Of a DNA stretch of 64,000 nt, positions 17,522-27,485 are shown piece after piece. This DNA comes from Halomonas sp. (GTDB lineage: Bacteria; Pseudomonadota; Gammaproteobacteria; Pseudomonadales; Halomonadaceae): contig NZ_JAJUFQ010000005.1 of assembly GCF_029263665.1 (NCBI RefSeq), forward strand, positions 1-64,000, read 5' to 3'. The stretch's first letter is position 1; each line of letters opens with the position of its first letter. A model generated the notes under the pieces. That model saw only the letters and a program-made list of their open reading frames with translations. It was not told where the DNA came from and did not search any database. A program made the position numbers and the translations under genes.

Positions 17522-19054
17522 TCATTGGCTCGGCAAAGTGCCATCAGGAATGAACGGATTCAGAATGCGCGAGGAAAGCAGCGCGCTTGCCGCATCGATA
17601 TCCGGCGCGAAGAAGCGATCCTCTTCGTAGTGCGACACTTTCTCTCGCAGGAGGCCGCGAGCCTGCTCCAGTGTATCGCTGGTCTTCAGGCCATTGCGCA
17701 TATCCAGCCCCTGGCAGGCGGCGAGCCACTCGATCGCCAGGATGCCACGTACATTGGTTGCCATCTCCCACAAACGTCGTCCGGCAGCGGGTGCCATGGA
17801 GACATGGTCTTCCTGGTTGGCCGAAGTTGGCAGGCTGTCGACGCTATGCGGGTGTGCGAGCGCCTTGTTCTCACTGGCCAGGGCGGCTGCCGTGACCTGG
17901 GCAATCATGAAGCCAGAATTGACACCGCCTTTTTCGACCAGGAACGGCGGTAACTGCGACATGTGCTTGTCCATCATCAGCGAAATGCGCCGCTCGGAAA
18001 GCGAACCGATCTCGGCGATGGCCAGAGCAAGGTTGTCCGCCGCCATGGCGACAGGCTCTGCATGAAAGTTGCCGCCGGAAATGATGTCATCGTCCTCGGC
18101 GAACACCAGCGGATTGTCGGAGACGGCGTTGAGCTCAATGGCCAGTACCTCGGCAGCCTGGCGCAACTGAGTCAGTACTGCCCCCATGACCTGGGGCTGG
18201 CAACGCAGGGAATAGGGGTCCTGTACCTTGTCGCAATTGGCATGAGAGTCACTGATCTCGCTGCTCGCTCCAAGCAGGTGGCGATAGGTCGTTGCAGCGT
18301 CGATCTGGCCGCGCTGGCCACGTGCCTCATGGATACGAGCATCGAAGGGTGAACGAGAACCCAGCGTGGCCTCGACGGTCAATGCTCCGCAAACGCTGGC
18401 CCCGGCAAACAGGTCTTCAGCGTCGAATAATCCCTTGAGGGCATAAGCCGTAGAAACCTGAGTGCCATTGAGCAGCGCCAGACCTTCCTTGGGTGCCAGG
18501 CGCATGGGCTCGAGCCCCGCCACTTTCAGGGCTTCACTGGCGGGTAGCCACTCGCCGCGGAACCTGGCCTTGCCTTCGCCCAGCAGTACCACGCTCATAT
18601 GGGCCAGGGGGGCCAGGTCACCGGAGGCGCCCACCGATCCCTTGAGCGGGATATGTGGATAGACTTCGGCATTGATCAGTGCCATCAGCGCATCGAGCAC
18701 CTCGCGGCGAATGCCGGAAAAGCCCCGGGCCAGGCTATTGACCTTGAGCACCATGATCAGGCGCACCAGAGCATCGTCCATGGGCTCACCGACACCCGTG
18801 GAGTGAGACAGCACCAGCGAACGCTGCAGGTCTTCCAGTTCCTCGTTGGCGATGCGGGTCTGGGCCAGCAGGCCGAAGCCAGTATTGATGCCGTAAACCG
18901 TGCGGTTCTCTGCCACCACCCGGTTGACGCAGTCCACGGCACGCTGAATCGCGGCATTGGCGCTGTCTGGCAAGCTCACCTGTGCAGTGCTTTGGTAGAC
19001 CTGGCGCGCTTGCGCCAGGGTCATCTTGCCAGGTTGAATTTCGATGTGAGTCAT
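17522..19054 (-). CDS. hutH: histidine ammonia-lyase
   Basis: Removes ammonia from L-histidine to give trans-urocanate, the first step of histidine breakdown. The 510-residue product has [11 protein letters not shown], the MIO-forming Ala-Ser-Gly in [14 protein letters not shown], and [14 protein letters not shown], all diagnostic of HutH. ATG 19054 ([15 protein letters not shown]) is the start; the frame remains open for over 100 codons upstream into the hutU end, but that translation is unlike any HutH and lacks conserved sequence. The gene is 64 bases downstream of hutU. Confidence 0.95.
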   Translation of the reverse strand: MTHIEIQPGKMTLAQARQVYQSTAQVSLPDSANAAIQRAVDCVNRVVAENRTVYGINTGFGLLAQTRIANEELEDLQRSLVLSHSTGVGEPMDDALVRLIMVLKVNSLARGFSGIRREVLDALMALINAEVYPHIPLKGSVGASGDLAPLAHMSVVLLGEGKARFRGEWLPASEALKVAGLEPMRLAPKEGLALLNGTQVSTAYALKGLFDAEDLFAGASVCGALTVEATLGSRSPFDARIHEARGQRGQIDAATTYRHLLGASSEISDSHANCDKVQDPYSLRCQPQVMGAVLTQLRQAAEVLAIELNAVSDNPLVFAEDDDIISGGNFHAEPVAMAADNLALAIAEIGSLSERRISLMMDKHMSQLPPFLVEKGGVNSGFMIAQVTAAALASENKALAHPHSVDSLPTSANQEDHVSMAPAAGRRLWEMATNVRGILAIEWLAACQGLDMRNGLKTSDTLEQARGLLREKVSHYEEDRFFAPDIDAASALLSSRILNPFIPDGTLPSQ

Positions 19055-19118
19055 CAGGGGAATCCTGTTCGGGATACTGTTCTTATAAGTATTGTTATCA
19101 CTGTCGATATATCCGTCG

Positions 19119-20855
19119 TTACTCGCTGTCGAGCATCGGCAGGTCGAGACCGTTTTCGCGTGCACAACGCTTGGCGATGTCGTAACCGGCATCGGCATGG
19201 CGCATGACGCCACTGGCCGGGTCATTGCGCAGCACGCGGCCGAGCCGTGCGTGAGCGTCGTCGCTGCCATCGGCGACAATGACGACACCGGCATGCTGGG
19301 AGAAGCCCATGCCCACGCCACCACCATGGTGCAGGGAAACCCAGGTGGCACCGCCGGCTGTATTGGCCAGGGCGTTGAGCAGCGGCCAGTCGGAGACGGC
19401 ATCGCTGCCATCCATCATGGCCTCGGTTTCACGGTTGGGGCTGGCGACGGAACCGGAGTCCAGGTGGTCGCGGCCGATGACGACGGGGGCCTTGAGTTCG
19501 CCATTCTTGACCATCTCGTTGAAGGCTTGGCCGAGACGTGCGCGATCCTTCAGGCCGACCCAGCAGATGCGTGCCGGCAGCCCCTGGAAACTGATGCGCT
19601 CGCGAGCCATGTCGAGCCAGTTGTGCAAGTGCTTGTCATCGGGAATCAGTTCCTTGACCTTGGCATCGGTCTTGTAGATGTCTTCCGGGTCACCGGACAG
19701 AGCCGCCCAGCGGAACGGACCAATGCCCTGGCAGAACAGCGGACGGATATAGGCGGGCACGAAGCCGGGGAAGTCGAAGGCATTGGCAACGCCTTCTTCC
19801 ATGGCCATCTGACGGATATTGTTGCCGTAGTCGAAGGTAGGAACGCCCATCTGCTGGAAGTCGAGCATGGCTTTCACATGTACGGCCATGGACTGCTTGG
19901 CAGCCTTGACCACCGCTTCAGGTTCGCTCTTGCCACGGGCAACATATTCATCCCAGTTCCAGCCGGCCGGCAAGTAGCCATGCAGCGGATCGTGGGCGCT
20001 GGTCTGGTCAGTGACCATGTCCGGGCGTACGCCGCGTTTGACCAGTTCCGGCAATACATCGGCGGCATTGGCGCAAAGCCCGATGGAAATCGCCTTGCCT
20101 TCCTGAGTGTAGCGTTCGATGCGTGCCAGGGCGTCGTCCAGATCGTCGGCCTGCTCATCGAGGTAACGGGTGCGCAGACGGAAGTCCAGGCGCGACTGCT
20201 GGCATTCGATGTTCAGTGAGCAGGCGCCTGCCAGGCTGGCGGCCAGGGGCTGGGCACCGCCCATGCCACCGAGGCCGGCGGTCAGGATCCAGCGACCGGT
20301 CAGGTTGCCGTCATAGTGCTGGCGACCGGCTTCGACGAAGGTTTCGTAGGTGCCTTGGACAATGCCCTGGGAACCGATGTAGATCCAGGAACCTGCGGTC
20401 ATCTGGCCGTACATCATCAGGCCCTTGCGATCCAGTTCGTTGAAGTGTTCCCAGTTGGCCCAGGCCGGTACCAGGTTGGAGTTGGCGATCAGCACCCGGG
20501 GAGCATCCTTGTGCGTGGGGATAACGCCGACAGGCTTGCCAGACTGAACCAGTAGCGTCTGGTCATCTTCGAGACGCTTCAGGACTTCCACGATCTTGTC
20601 GAAGCACTTCCAGTCACGTGCAGCACGACCGATGCCACCGTAAACCACCAGTTCCTCAGGGCGTTCCGCCACATCTGGATGCAGGTTGTTCATCAGCATG
20701 CGCAGCGGGGCTTCAGTCAACCAGCTCTTGCAGGACAGCTCGGTTCCGATCGGGGCTTCGATATGACGTGTGGTATCGCAACGCTCGGTGATGACCGAGG
20801 CGGTGCTTGAGCTGGTGCTTGAAGTATCGGTGGTAGGTTCGGTGATCTGATTCAT
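19119..20855 (-). CDS. hutU: urocanate hydratase
   Basis: Converts urocanate to 4-imidazolone-5-propionate using tightly bound NAD+. The 578-residue protein contains [41 protein letters not shown] split across two conserved blocks, [19 protein letters not shown] and the [11 protein letters not shown] region. The start is ATG 20855, behind a GGAG. Typical urocanases are near 557 residues; the excess is a Ser/Thr-rich N-terminal tail of ~20 residues ([15 protein letters not shown]) ahead of the conserved start. It follows hutG by 14 bases. Confidence 0.95.
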   Translation of the reverse strand: MNQITEPTTDTSSTSSSTASVITERCDTTRHIEAPIGTELSCKSWLTEAPLRMLMNNLHPDVAERPEELVVYGGIGRAARDWKCFDKIVEVLKRLEDDQTLLVQSGKPVGVIPTHKDAPRVLIANSNLVPAWANWEHFNELDRKGLMMYGQMTAGSWIYIGSQGIVQGTYETFVEAGRQHYDGNLTGRWILTAGLGGMGGAQPLAASLAGACSLNIECQQSRLDFRLRTRYLDEQADDLDDALARIERYTQEGKAISIGLCANAADVLPELVKRGVRPDMVTDQTSAHDPLHGYLPAGWNWDEYVARGKSEPEAVVKAAKQSMAVHVKAMLDFQQMGVPTFDYGNNIRQMAMEEGVANAFDFPGFVPAYIRPLFCQGIGPFRWAALSGDPEDIYKTDAKVKELIPDDKHLHNWLDMARERISFQGLPARICWVGLKDRARLGQAFNEMVKNGELKAPVVIGRDHLDSGSVASPNRETEAMMDGSDAVSDWPLLNALANTAGGATWVSLHHGGGVGMGFSQHAGVVIVADGSDDAHARLGRVLRNDPASGVMRHADAGYDIAKRCARENGLDLPMLDSE

Positions 20856-20869
20856 TGTTGTGGCTCCAT

Positions 20870-21847
20870 TCAAAGGCTGGATCGAGTGAGTTGATGTATC
20901 AGGCGTGCGGCCAGGCGTGCAGTGCGTTGATCGATATCGTGCGAGGGATTGACCTCGGCGATATCGATGAGACGAAGCTTGCCGCTGGTGCGCAGGCATT
21001 CGAGGATTGGCTCGAGGTGAGACAGGACAACACCGCGTGCAGCGGGAGCACTGACTCCAGGAGCATCGCTGGCAGGAAAGACATCCATGTCGATGCTCAG
21101 GTAGACGTGGTCACAGCTGGCCACCAGGCGCTGTACATCGCGCTTGATGGCATGGATATGTTCGTCACGGAATTCATGGTCCTGGCGTACCAGCACCTTG
21201 AGGCGTTCGGCACGCTGGAACAGGGCTCGGGTATTGGCGGCCTGGCTGACGCCAAGGCAGGCATAGCGGAAAGGCCAGCGGCGCTGCGCGCAGTCTTCGG
21301 CAATCTGGGTAAAGGGTGTTCCGGATGAGCGGACATGACTTGGGTCGCGCAGGTCGAAATGGGCATCCAGATTGATGATGGCCACGGTCGGACGTCGATC
21401 GCGTTCTGCCAGGTGGTGGGAAAGTCCCAGCCAGCTGGCAAAGGCCATCTCATGGCCGCCTCCCAGGACGATGGGCAGGTGGCCTGCATCGAGAATGCGA
21501 GCAAGATGCTGGCCCATGGTGGCCTGGGCTCGCTCCATGTCATCGCCCTGGCAATGCACGTCACCACCGTCGTAGGCGGGTGCATCACGGTGCCAGGCCA
21601 GGGGTGCCAGTGCTCGACGAATGGCTGTTGGACCCTCGGCCGCTCCGGTGCGCCCTTGGTTGCGTGCCACACCGGCATCGCAGGCAAATCCTGTGATGAC
21701 CACGCCTTTTTCGCTATCCGTGCCATATGCCTGGATACGCTGATGCCAGCGGTCGCTGTCAGGCTCCGGATCCACACGACCGTGCCACACTGTCATGTCG
21801 ATGCCTGTCATATTGATGGTTGTCATGTCGATACCGCTGTCAGCCAT
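20870..21847 (-). CDS. hutG: formimidoylglutamase
   Basis: Cleaves N-formimidoyl-L-glutamate to glutamate and formamide, the last step of the hut route here. It is a 325-residue ureohydrolase of the arginase fold; binuclear Mn ligands are visible in [19 protein letters not shown] and [17 protein letters not shown]. The N-terminus has three near-repeated I-DMT words ([15 protein letters not shown]), caused by a short imperfect DNA repeat. Its start overlaps the end of hutI by 8 bases. With no separate formiminoglutamate deiminase here, the four-enzyme pathway is expected. Confidence 0.93.
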   Translation of the reverse strand: MADSGIDMTTINMTGIDMTVWHGRVDPEPDSDRWHQRIQAYGTDSEKGVVITGFACDAGVARNQGRTGAAEGPTAIRRALAPLAWHRDAPAYDGGDVHCQGDDMERAQATMGQHLARILDAGHLPIVLGGGHEMAFASWLGLSHHLAERDRRPTVAIINLDAHFDLRDPSHVRSSGTPFTQIAEDCAQRRWPFRYACLGVSQAANTRALFQRAERLKVLVRQDHEFRDEHIHAIKRDVQRLVASCDHVYLSIDMDVFPASDAPGVSAPAARGVVLSHLEPILECLRTSGKLRLIDIAEVNPSHDIDQRTARLAARLIHQLTRSSL

Positions 21848-23072
21848 GGGTCAGTTCTCCTTTCAGCACGCGCTGGCGCAGGCGTCCGGGCTGTATCGCA
21901 TAGGCCAGTTCAGCAGGGCTATCGACATCCCATATGCACAAGTCTGCGAAGGCGCCAGGATGCAGGCGACCGATATCGGTGCGGCCCAATGCCAGGGCTG
22001 CGTTATAGGTCATTCCCGCCAGAGCCTCCTGAGGTGTCAGGCGGAACAAGGTGCAGGCAAGGTTGAGCATCAAGGTCGGAAAGACGATGGGAGAGGTGCC
22101 TGGATTGGCATCGGATGCCACTGCCATGGGCACGCCTGCGCTACGCATCTCCGCAATGGGCGGAAACTGGGTTTCACGCAATGTGTGGAAGGCTCCGGGC
22201 AGCAGAACCCCAACGGTACCGGCGGCTGCCATGGCCTCGATGCCGTTGTGGTCGAGATATTCGATGTGGTCGGCAGACAGTCCGCGGTAGCGTGCCGTCA
22301 GTTGGGATGCACCAGAAAGCGATAGCTGCTCGGCATGAGACTTGACCGGCAGGCCAAGCTCGCGAGCGGCAAGGAACACGCGTTCGCACTGTTCGAGGCT
22401 GAAGGCGATGTGCTCGCAGAACACGTCCACGGCATCCACCAGACCCTCCTTGCAGGCCGCAGGCAGGATCTCGTGGCATACCAGATCAATGTAGTCATCC
22501 GCGCGGTCAGCATACTCTGGTGGCAAGGCGTGGGCCGCCAGCAGTGTCGTGAAGACTCGCACCTTGAACTGCTCACCGAGGCGTCTGGCAACCCGCAGCA
22601 TTTTCAGTTCATGCTCCACGCTGAGGCCATAGCCAGACTTGATCTCCACGCTGGTGATGCCGTCATCGATCATGGCCTGCAAGCGGGCTGCTGCCGTCTC
22701 GAACAGACTATCTTCACTCGCTTCCCGGGTGGCGTGAACAGTAGACAGGATGCCACCTCCGCGACGGGAGATGTCGGCATAGGACATCCCTTCCAGACGG
22801 CTTTCGAATTCGTTGGCCCGTTGGCCGCCATACACCAGGTGGGTATGGCAATCGATCAGTCCAGGGGTCATGACACCGCCGCGACCCATTTCGATGGCTT
22901 CCTCGGCGGCCTGAGCGTCGAGGTTCCTGTCATGGTCGTTTCCCGAGGGAAACAGGGCGGTGACACGCTCTCCTTCTACGACCACCGTCATGGGGGCTGG
23001 GTGTGTCTTGAGTCCGTCGAAGAGGATCACATCGCGCCATAGGCGACGTATGGGAGCGGTAGAGGAGGACAT
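21840..23072 (-). CDS. hutI: imidazolonepropionase
   Basis: Hydrolyses imidazolone propionate to formimidoylglutamate. It is a 410-residue amidohydrolase with metal ligands in [14 protein letters not shown], the following [12 protein letters not shown] block, and [11 protein letters not shown] near the C-terminus. It is the first gene of the hutI-G-U-H run; AAGGAG precedes the ATG at a good distance. The 250-base space to the divergent YjiH-like gene has two GTATATAC palindromes, one only 17 bases ahead of this start. Confidence 0.95.
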   Translation of the reverse strand: MSSSTAPIRRLWRDVILFDGLKTHPAPMTVVVEGERVTALFPSGNDHDRNLDAQAAEEAIEMGRGGVMTPGLIDCHTHLVYGGQRANEFESRLEGMSYADISRRGGGILSTVHATREASEDSLFETAAARLQAMIDDGITSVEIKSGYGLSVEHELKMLRVARRLGEQFKVRVFTTLLAAHALPPEYADRADDYIDLVCHEILPAACKEGLVDAVDVFCEHIAFSLEQCERVFLAARELGLPVKSHAEQLSLSGASQLTARYRGLSADHIEYLDHNGIEAMAAAGTVGVLLPGAFHTLRETQFPPIAEMRSAGVPMAVASDANPGTSPIVFPTLMLNLACTLFRLTPQEALAGMTYNAALALGRTDIGRLHPGAFADLCIWDVDSPAELAYAIQPGRLRQRVLKGELTHG

Positions 23073-23088
23073 GATCAGCTCCTTGTTA

Positions 23089-23100
23089 ATGTATATACAT
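23089..23100. promoter_or_regulatory. HutC-type operator at the hutI promoter
   Basis: ATGTATATACAT is a perfect 12-bp palindrome containing TGTATATACA, the type of site bound by GntR/HutC-family repressors at hut promoters. It lies 17 bases upstream of the hutI ATG. Confidence 0.65.
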
Positions 23101-23282
23101 ATATTCGTCCTCGAATATCACCGTCGTCAAGCAATAAATCACCTGAGAGTGTGATGCGGCCATCACTGAAAAAATCAATAAATATCAGTAATAATAAATA
23201 GATGGGATTGATTTTATGGTTTTTGTGCTACTAAGGTCTAGAGGGTGTCGGCAGCATGAAAAGAGACCTGAAAGCCATAATG

Positions 23283-23290
23283 GTATATAC
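23283..23290. promoter_or_regulatory. second HutC-type half-palindrome ahead of the YjiH-like gene
   Basis: GTATATAC, with the flanks TG and AA, repeats the core of the hutI operator. It lies 35 bases before the chosen start of the divergent membrane protein gene, suggesting that gene belongs to the same regulon. Confidence 0.55.
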
Positions 23291-23324
23291 AAATAGAGCA
23301 TTCCTTTATTTTGAGGTAACACCC

Positions 23325-24665
23325 ATGGCCGCTTCTCCCGGGGCTAAGTCCGACGCACAGGCGACTGACAGCAAGACGCCTGCTGTGACGACACTGAAAT
23401 TGCTGATTCCAAGCCTGATTGGCATCTTCATTTTCTTCATACCCATCACGATTGCAGGGCGAGCAACGATCCCTCTGGATCACCTTGTTTCGGCTGCCAA
23501 GCAGTTGCTTGGGCCTTATAGCGGCCTTTATGCCCTGATATTGATCGTGGCGGGGGCACTATATCCCTTGATCACTGGCCGTTGGCGACGCAGTACAGCG
23601 GACATGGTGTTCAGTCTGCTCAAGGCAATAGGCGTGGTAGCGGGCGTGATGGCGTACACCGGTGCAGGGCCTGAGGTATTGCAGCAGCCGGACATGCTGC
23701 CGTTCCTGTTCGACAAGCTGGTGATCCCGGTGGGACTGATTGTGCCGATCGGAGCAATCTTTCTGGCGTTGCTGATTGGATATGGCTTGCTGGAGTTGGT
23801 GGGGATTCTGGTGCAGCCTGTGATGCGGCCGATCTGGAAGACCCCCGGGAGAAGTGCTATTGATGCGGTGGCGTCTTTCGTCGGCAGCTATTCGATCGGG
23901 CTGTTGATCACCAACCGTACCTATCAGGCTGGGCAATATTCGGCAAAGGAAGCCGCCATCATTGCGACAGGGTTCTCTACCGTCTCGGCACCTTTCATGA
24001 TCATCGTGGCCAAGACGCTGGGGCTGATGGACGTGTGGAACCAGTATTTCTGGCTGACATTGGCCATTACTTTCGTCGTTACCGCCATCACTGCCCGTTT
24101 GTGGCCGCTGTCATCCATGGACCGTACGCTTGACGATGCCGAGCCCGAGGCCAAGCAGGGCCAGCGCTTGAAGCTGGCCTGGCATACCGGCCTGAACGTG
24201 GCGGCTGGCGCGCCAAGCCTGGCACGTGGGGTATGGAACAACCTGCGTGAAGGCCTGCTGATGGCCATTGCCATTCTGCCATCGATCATGTCGGTAGGGT
24301 TGATTGGGCTGCTGCTGGCCAAGTACACCCCGCTGTTCGATTGGCTAGGGTGGCTGTTCTATCCGCTGACGGCGCTATATGGTATCGAGCATGCTCATGA
24401 ACTGGCCCAGGCCAGTGCTGCGGGATTGGCCGAAATGTTTTTGCCTGCACTGTTGCTCGGTGGAGAGGGCAGCAGTATCGACTTTGTTGCACGTTTCGCA
24501 GCCGGCGTCGTATCGGTTTCCTCTATCCTGTTCTTCTCGGCCTCGATTCCTTGCATCCTGGCGACCAGTATTCCGATTTCCATCACCCGCATGATCGTCA
24601 TCTGGTTCCTGCGCGTTTTGTTCAGTCTTGCGCTGGCCATTCCTGCGGCGATGCTGGTGCAATAG
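23325..24665 (+). CDS. YjiH-like membrane protein with Gate (nucleoside-recognition) domains
   Basis: A 446-residue inner membrane protein with about 10-11 hydrophobic segments and two Gate-type blocks: FVGSYSIGLLITNRTYQAGQY and GLAEMFLPALLLGGEGSSIDF. This matches the YjiH family. The biochemical role is not established; occurrence beside hut genes suggests transport of histidine, urocanate or a breakdown product, which I infer from position and from the shared operator. I choose ATG 23325, preceded by TGAGGT, because a longer frame from 23256 would translate through the GTATATAC operator. It diverges from hutI and ends at a strong terminator. Confidence 0.8.
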   Translation: MAASPGAKSDAQATDSKTPAVTTLKLLIPSLIGIFIFFIPITIAGRATIPLDHLVSAAKQLLGPYSGLYALILIVAGALYPLITGRWRRSTADMVFSLLKAIGVVAGVMAYTGAGPEVLQQPDMLPFLFDKLVIPVGLIVPIGAIFLALLIGYGLLELVGILVQPVMRPIWKTPGRSAIDAVASFVGSYSIGLLITNRTYQAGQYSAKEAAIIATGFSTVSAPFMIIVAKTLGLMDVWNQYFWLTLAITFVVTAITARLWPLSSMDRTLDDAEPEAKQGQRLKLAWHTGLNVAAGAPSLARGVWNNLREGLLMAIAILPSIMSVGLIGLLLAKYTPLFDWLGWLFYPLTALYGIEHAHELAQASAAGLAEMFLPALLLGGEGSSIDFVARFAAGVVSVSSILFFSASIPCILATSIPISITRMIVIWFLRVLFSLALAIPAAMLVQ

Positions 24666-24686
24666 CCAGGGGCTGGCGCCATATGA

Positions 24687-24722
24687 AAAGCCGGCTTCGG
24701 GAGTTTTCCCGAAGCCGGCTTT
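24687..24722 (+). terminator. intrinsic terminator after the YjiH-like gene
   Basis: AAAGCCGGCTTCGGGA (24687-24702) pairs perfectly with TCCCGAAGCCGGCTTT (24707-24722) around a GTTT loop. This is a 16-bp stem beginning about 20 bases after the stop codon. Confidence 0.8.
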
Positions 24723-24762
24723 ACTTGCATGAAGCACCTGCGTTTTTCAGGGCATGGTACTT

Positions 24763-24806
24763 GGAGTAGGGAGCTGAGCTATCTGGAATAGGGAGCTGAG
24801 CTATCA
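24763..24806. repeat. two 22-bp tandem repeats at the end of map
   Basis: GGAGTAGGGAGCTGAGCTAT and GGAATAGGGAGCTGAGCTAT, each followed by C and one base, stand back to back (24763-24784, 24785-24806). The second copy ends on the map stop codon, so a slippage event here would alter only the tail of the message. Confidence 0.75.
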
Positions 24807-25592
24807 GATCAAGTCTGTATTGGCGTCTTCTTCGTCTCGTAGCGTCAATACTTCGACCCCATCTGCCGTCACAGCGACAGTATGCTCCCATTGTGCGGAC
24901 AGTTTCTTGTCGGCAGTGACGACGGTCCAGCCATCACGCTTTATCTTCACCTTGGCCTTGCCTTGGTTGATCATTGGCTCGATGGTGAAGACCATGCCTT
25001 CCTTCAGTACGGCGCCTTTATGCGGGGTACCATAGTGCAATACCTGTGGCTCTTCGTGCATTTCTCTGCCAATACCATGTCCGCAGTAATCACGAACGAC
25101 AGAGTAGCCGTTCTTTTCTGCGTGCCTTTGAATGGCGTGTCCAATATCTCCCAAGGTGGCGCCAGGCTTTACCATGCGTATGCCGGCCCACATGGCTTCA
25201 TAGGTCTTGTCGACGAGGCGCCTGGCGAAGGGAGAGACGTCCCCGATCATGTACATTTTACTGGAGTCGGCGATGAATCCATTCTTCTCCAAGGTGATGT
25301 CGACGTTGACGATGTCGCCTGACTTCAAATGTACGGTCTCGGACGGGATGCCGTGGCACACGACCTGGTTGATCGATGTATTGAGGGAGAAGGGGAAACC
25401 ATACTGGCCCTTGCTGGCAGGGCGTGCCTTCAAGGTTTCTGTGATGAATCGATCCGCAAGCTGGTCAATCTGCAGCGTGGAACAGCCTTCCTTGATCTGC
25501 GTATCGAGATAGGAAAACACAGAGGCGAGCAGGCGGCCCGACTCGCGTAAAAGCGCAAGCTCCTCCGGGGTCTTCAGTACGATCTCACTCAC
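24804..25592 (-). CDS. map: type I methionine aminopeptidase (accessory copy)
   Basis: Removes N-terminal methionine from new proteins. The 262-residue product has all five metal ligands: two Asp in VNVDITLEKNGFIADSS, His in CGHGIGREMHE, Glu in FTIEPM and Glu in QWEHTV; the substrate His is in VVCHGIP. It starts at GTG 25592 and overlaps the end of the ParD-like gene by 8 bases. A housekeeping map usually stands beside rpsB, so this is probably a second copy. Cotranscription with an antitoxin-like gene under a long palindrome suggests a specialised role. Confidence 0.92.
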   Translation of the reverse strand: MSEIVLKTPEELALLRESGRLLASVFSYLDTQIKEGCSTLQIDQLADRFITETLKARPASKGQYGFPFSLNTSINQVVCHGIPSETVHLKSGDIVNVDITLEKNGFIADSSKMYMIGDVSPFARRLVDKTYEAMWAGIRMVKPGATLGDIGHAIQRHAEKNGYSVVRDYCGHGIGREMHEEPQVLHYGTPHKGAVLKEGMVFTIEPMINQGKAKVKIKRDGWTVVTADKKLSAQWEHTVAVTADGVEVLTLRDEEDANTDLI

Positions 25593-25794
25593 AAGACGGC
25601 TCCTCTGTCTTGTCGATCGCTTCAGCTGCCATTTGCTGACGCATGATTTCCGTGAATGTCAGGCTCGGATGAGCCTCGGCGAGCATGCCGACCCTGATCC
25701 AGTATTCCGCCTGTGCATTGATCGAGCGGACCATGACCGAGCTGGCCTTGCGAATTTCATCGTGCAGCTCGTTACTGATTTTTACGATACCCAT
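25585..25794 (-). CDS. ParD-like antitoxin-family small protein
   Basis: A 69-residue protein beginning MGIVKISNELHDEIRKAS with a short beta-strand and helices typical of ribbon-helix-helix DNA-binding proteins, then SINAQAEYWIRVGMLAE and an acidic tail. It fits the ParD_like family. ATG 25794 is chosen because an upstream start at 25839 would translate straight through a perfect palindrome, which is more sensibly its operator. There is no ParE-like toxin; the partner gene is instead a methionine aminopeptidase, overlapping by 8 bases. Autoregulation is inferred. Confidence 0.75.
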   Translation of the reverse strand: MGIVKISNELHDEIRKASSVMVRSINAQAEYWIRVGMLAEAHPSLTFTEIMRQQMAAEAIDKTEEPSCE

Positions 25795-25806
25795 CGTTGT
25801 CTCGAT

Positions 25807-25841
25807 ATATGAAATATATACGTATCGTATATATTTCATAT
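25807..25841. promoter_or_regulatory. 35-bp perfect palindrome, probable operator of the ParD-like/map operon
   Basis: Arms of 16 bases (25807-25822 and 25826-25841) match perfectly around TAT; the inner part reads ATGAAATATATACG and its complement. It ends 12 bases upstream of the ParD-like ATG. Its length, AT content and position fit an autoregulatory RHH operator overlapping the promoter. Confidence 0.7.
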
Positions 25842-26038
25842 TTAGTTAGCAAGAGAATGATTTGGAGGGTCAGTGCACGATGCAGAGCAAAATGAGAAAG
25901 GCTGGGGGAGAGGTGCCCGGATGAGTGGCCTCACGGTGTCGATCCTGGAATTCATATGCAAGGCGGCATGAACAAGCCACCAAGACAGTCTCTTTTTGCC
26001 TGATGGATGCGTCGTCTAACGCTTGATCCAGCTAGCGC

Positions 26039-26752
26039 CTAGTGAGTATCACGCCATGCGGAGCGTAACTTGTAGCGTTCGCCAGGGTGCGTCAGCAGGG
26101 CATAGCTGATCAGTTGATCGTGGGACCAGGTCCGGCGCGTCATCCTGAGACAGGGAGCGGATGTCGGAATCGACAGTTCCTGGGCGGTGGTTGCATCGAC
26201 CAGCACAGCCTCGACGATGTGCTCGATATCGGTGATCGGCCAGGCTTCGATCAAGACCTGATGAGGCGTGATGGTGGCGAAGTCGATATCCAGATAGCCT
26301 GGGACATGGCGGGGATTGACGTAACGTTCTTCGAGTTGAATGGGGGTGCCGTTCTCGAGGTGCACGATCAGAGAGTGGAACACCTTGCTACCGTGCCGCA
26401 TGCCCAACTGCAGGGCCACGTCTTCGCTGGCGTCGATAGCTTCCACCTGCAGGACTCGGTTAGTGTAGTGATGGCCGCGTCCACGAACTTCTTCGGCGAT
26501 ATTGTGGACTTCCACCAGGGAAGACTCGGCCTTGCGTTCAGTCACGAAAGTGCCGGCGCCTGGTTGACGCGTCAGATAGCCGCGCTGGACGAGTTCACGG
26601 ATCGCCTTGTTGGCTGTCATGCGGCTGACATTGAAGTCTTCGGCAAGACGTTCTTCGGCGGGGATGCGATGACCGGTTGGCCAGTCGCCGTGCTGGATCC
26701 TGGAGAGAATATATTGCTGAATCTCGAGATAGCGAGGCGGCGTGCGAGCCAT
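26039..26752 (-). CDS. hutC: histidine utilisation repressor HutC (GntR family)
   Basis: A 237-residue GntR-family regulator. The N-terminal winged helix has PRYLEIQQYILSRI, HRIPAEERLAEDFNVSRMTANKAI and RGYLTRQPGAGTFV; the C-terminal UTRA ligand domain includes VFHSLIVHLENGTPIQLEERYVN in two blocks and SYALLTHPGERYKLRS at the end. HutC represses hut genes and is released by urocanate. It is separated from hutI by the YjiH-like gene and the map pair, which is an unusual split of the regulon. The sites it would bind are the GTATATAC palindromes at 23089 and 23283. Confidence 0.92.
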   Translation of the reverse strand: MARTPPRYLEIQQYILSRIQHGDWPTGHRIPAEERLAEDFNVSRMTANKAIRELVQRGYLTRQPGAGTFVTERKAESSLVEVHNIAEEVRGRGHHYTNRVLQVEAIDASEDVALQLGMRHGSKVFHSLIVHLENGTPIQLEERYVNPRHVPGYLDIDFATITPHQVLIEAWPITDIEHIVEAVLVDATTAQELSIPTSAPCLRMTRRTWSHDQLISYALLTHPGERYKLRSAWRDTH

Positions 26753-26822
26753 ATAACATCCTGTCGTCGAATCGATGAATCACTTCCCTAGTGTAACCCA
26801 GCTCATATCAAAGACATGCACC

Positions 26823-27437
26823 ATGACTCACGAGAATAATGACCATCTTCGTCTGTCCGCTCCTGCGGCCGTACGCAATCGAGAACCTATCGAGCAAGTC
26901 CTGGTCCGGGTACTGGACGATCAGGCGTACATCCTGGAGCTGGCCAGCGGCAGCGGAGAGCACGGGGTGTACATGACCCAGCGACATCCTGGATGGCGCT
27001 GGCAGCCAAGCGATATTTCACCGGCAGCATTAGCCTCCATCGAAGCCTGGCGAGCCTTTACCGGGAGCGTGAACCTGCTGCCGCCGCTGCGGCGCGACAC
27101 ACTGGAGAGCTGGCCGGATGAACATTTCGATGCTCTGGTGGCGATCAATCTGATCCACATTTCCCCCTGGGAAGTCACCGAGGCGTTGATGGCAAAGGCA
27201 GCCAGACATCTCACTCCCGGGGGAGTGCTGTTCCTGTATGGCCCTTACCGCCGCCAAGGCCAGCATACTGCGCCAAGCAATGCCGCCTTCGATGCCGATC
27301 TCAAGGCGCGTGACTCGCGCTGGGGAGTGCGTGACCTTGAGGCGGTAATTGCCGAGGCAGAGGCTCGTGGGATGGTGCTGGAGCTGGTCGATCCGTTACC
27401 GGCCAACAATCTGGCAGTGGTGTTTCGGAGGACGTGA
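26823..27437 (+). CDS. DUF938 SAM-dependent methyltransferase-like protein
   Basis: A 204-residue class I methyltransferase fold. The SAM-binding motif is YILELASGSGEHG, followed by WQPSDISPAALASI, then the DUF938 signature AINLIHISPWEVTEAL and LFLYGPYRRQGQHTAPSNAAFD. Its substrate is unknown. It diverges from hutC with a 70-base gap. I start at ATG 26823 (MTHENNDH); an ATG at 26775 would add 16 residues and neither has a strong ribosome binding site. Confidence 0.85.
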   Translation: MTHENNDHLRLSAPAAVRNREPIEQVLVRVLDDQAYILELASGSGEHGVYMTQRHPGWRWQPSDISPAALASIEAWRAFTGSVNLLPPLRRDTLESWPDEHFDALVAINLIHISPWEVTEALMAKAARHLTPGGVLFLYGPYRRQGQHTAPSNAAFDADLKARDSRWGVRDLEAVIAEAEARGMVLELVDPLPANNLAVVFRRT

Positions 27438-27485
27438 TGAGCTGAGACAGCTCACATCTGTGATTAGGCATCACTGACGCCAGGG

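Noticed and set aside
18599..20219. Long plus-strand frames opposite hutH and hutU
   Set aside because: They are antisense shadows; the minus-strand genes are unambiguous.
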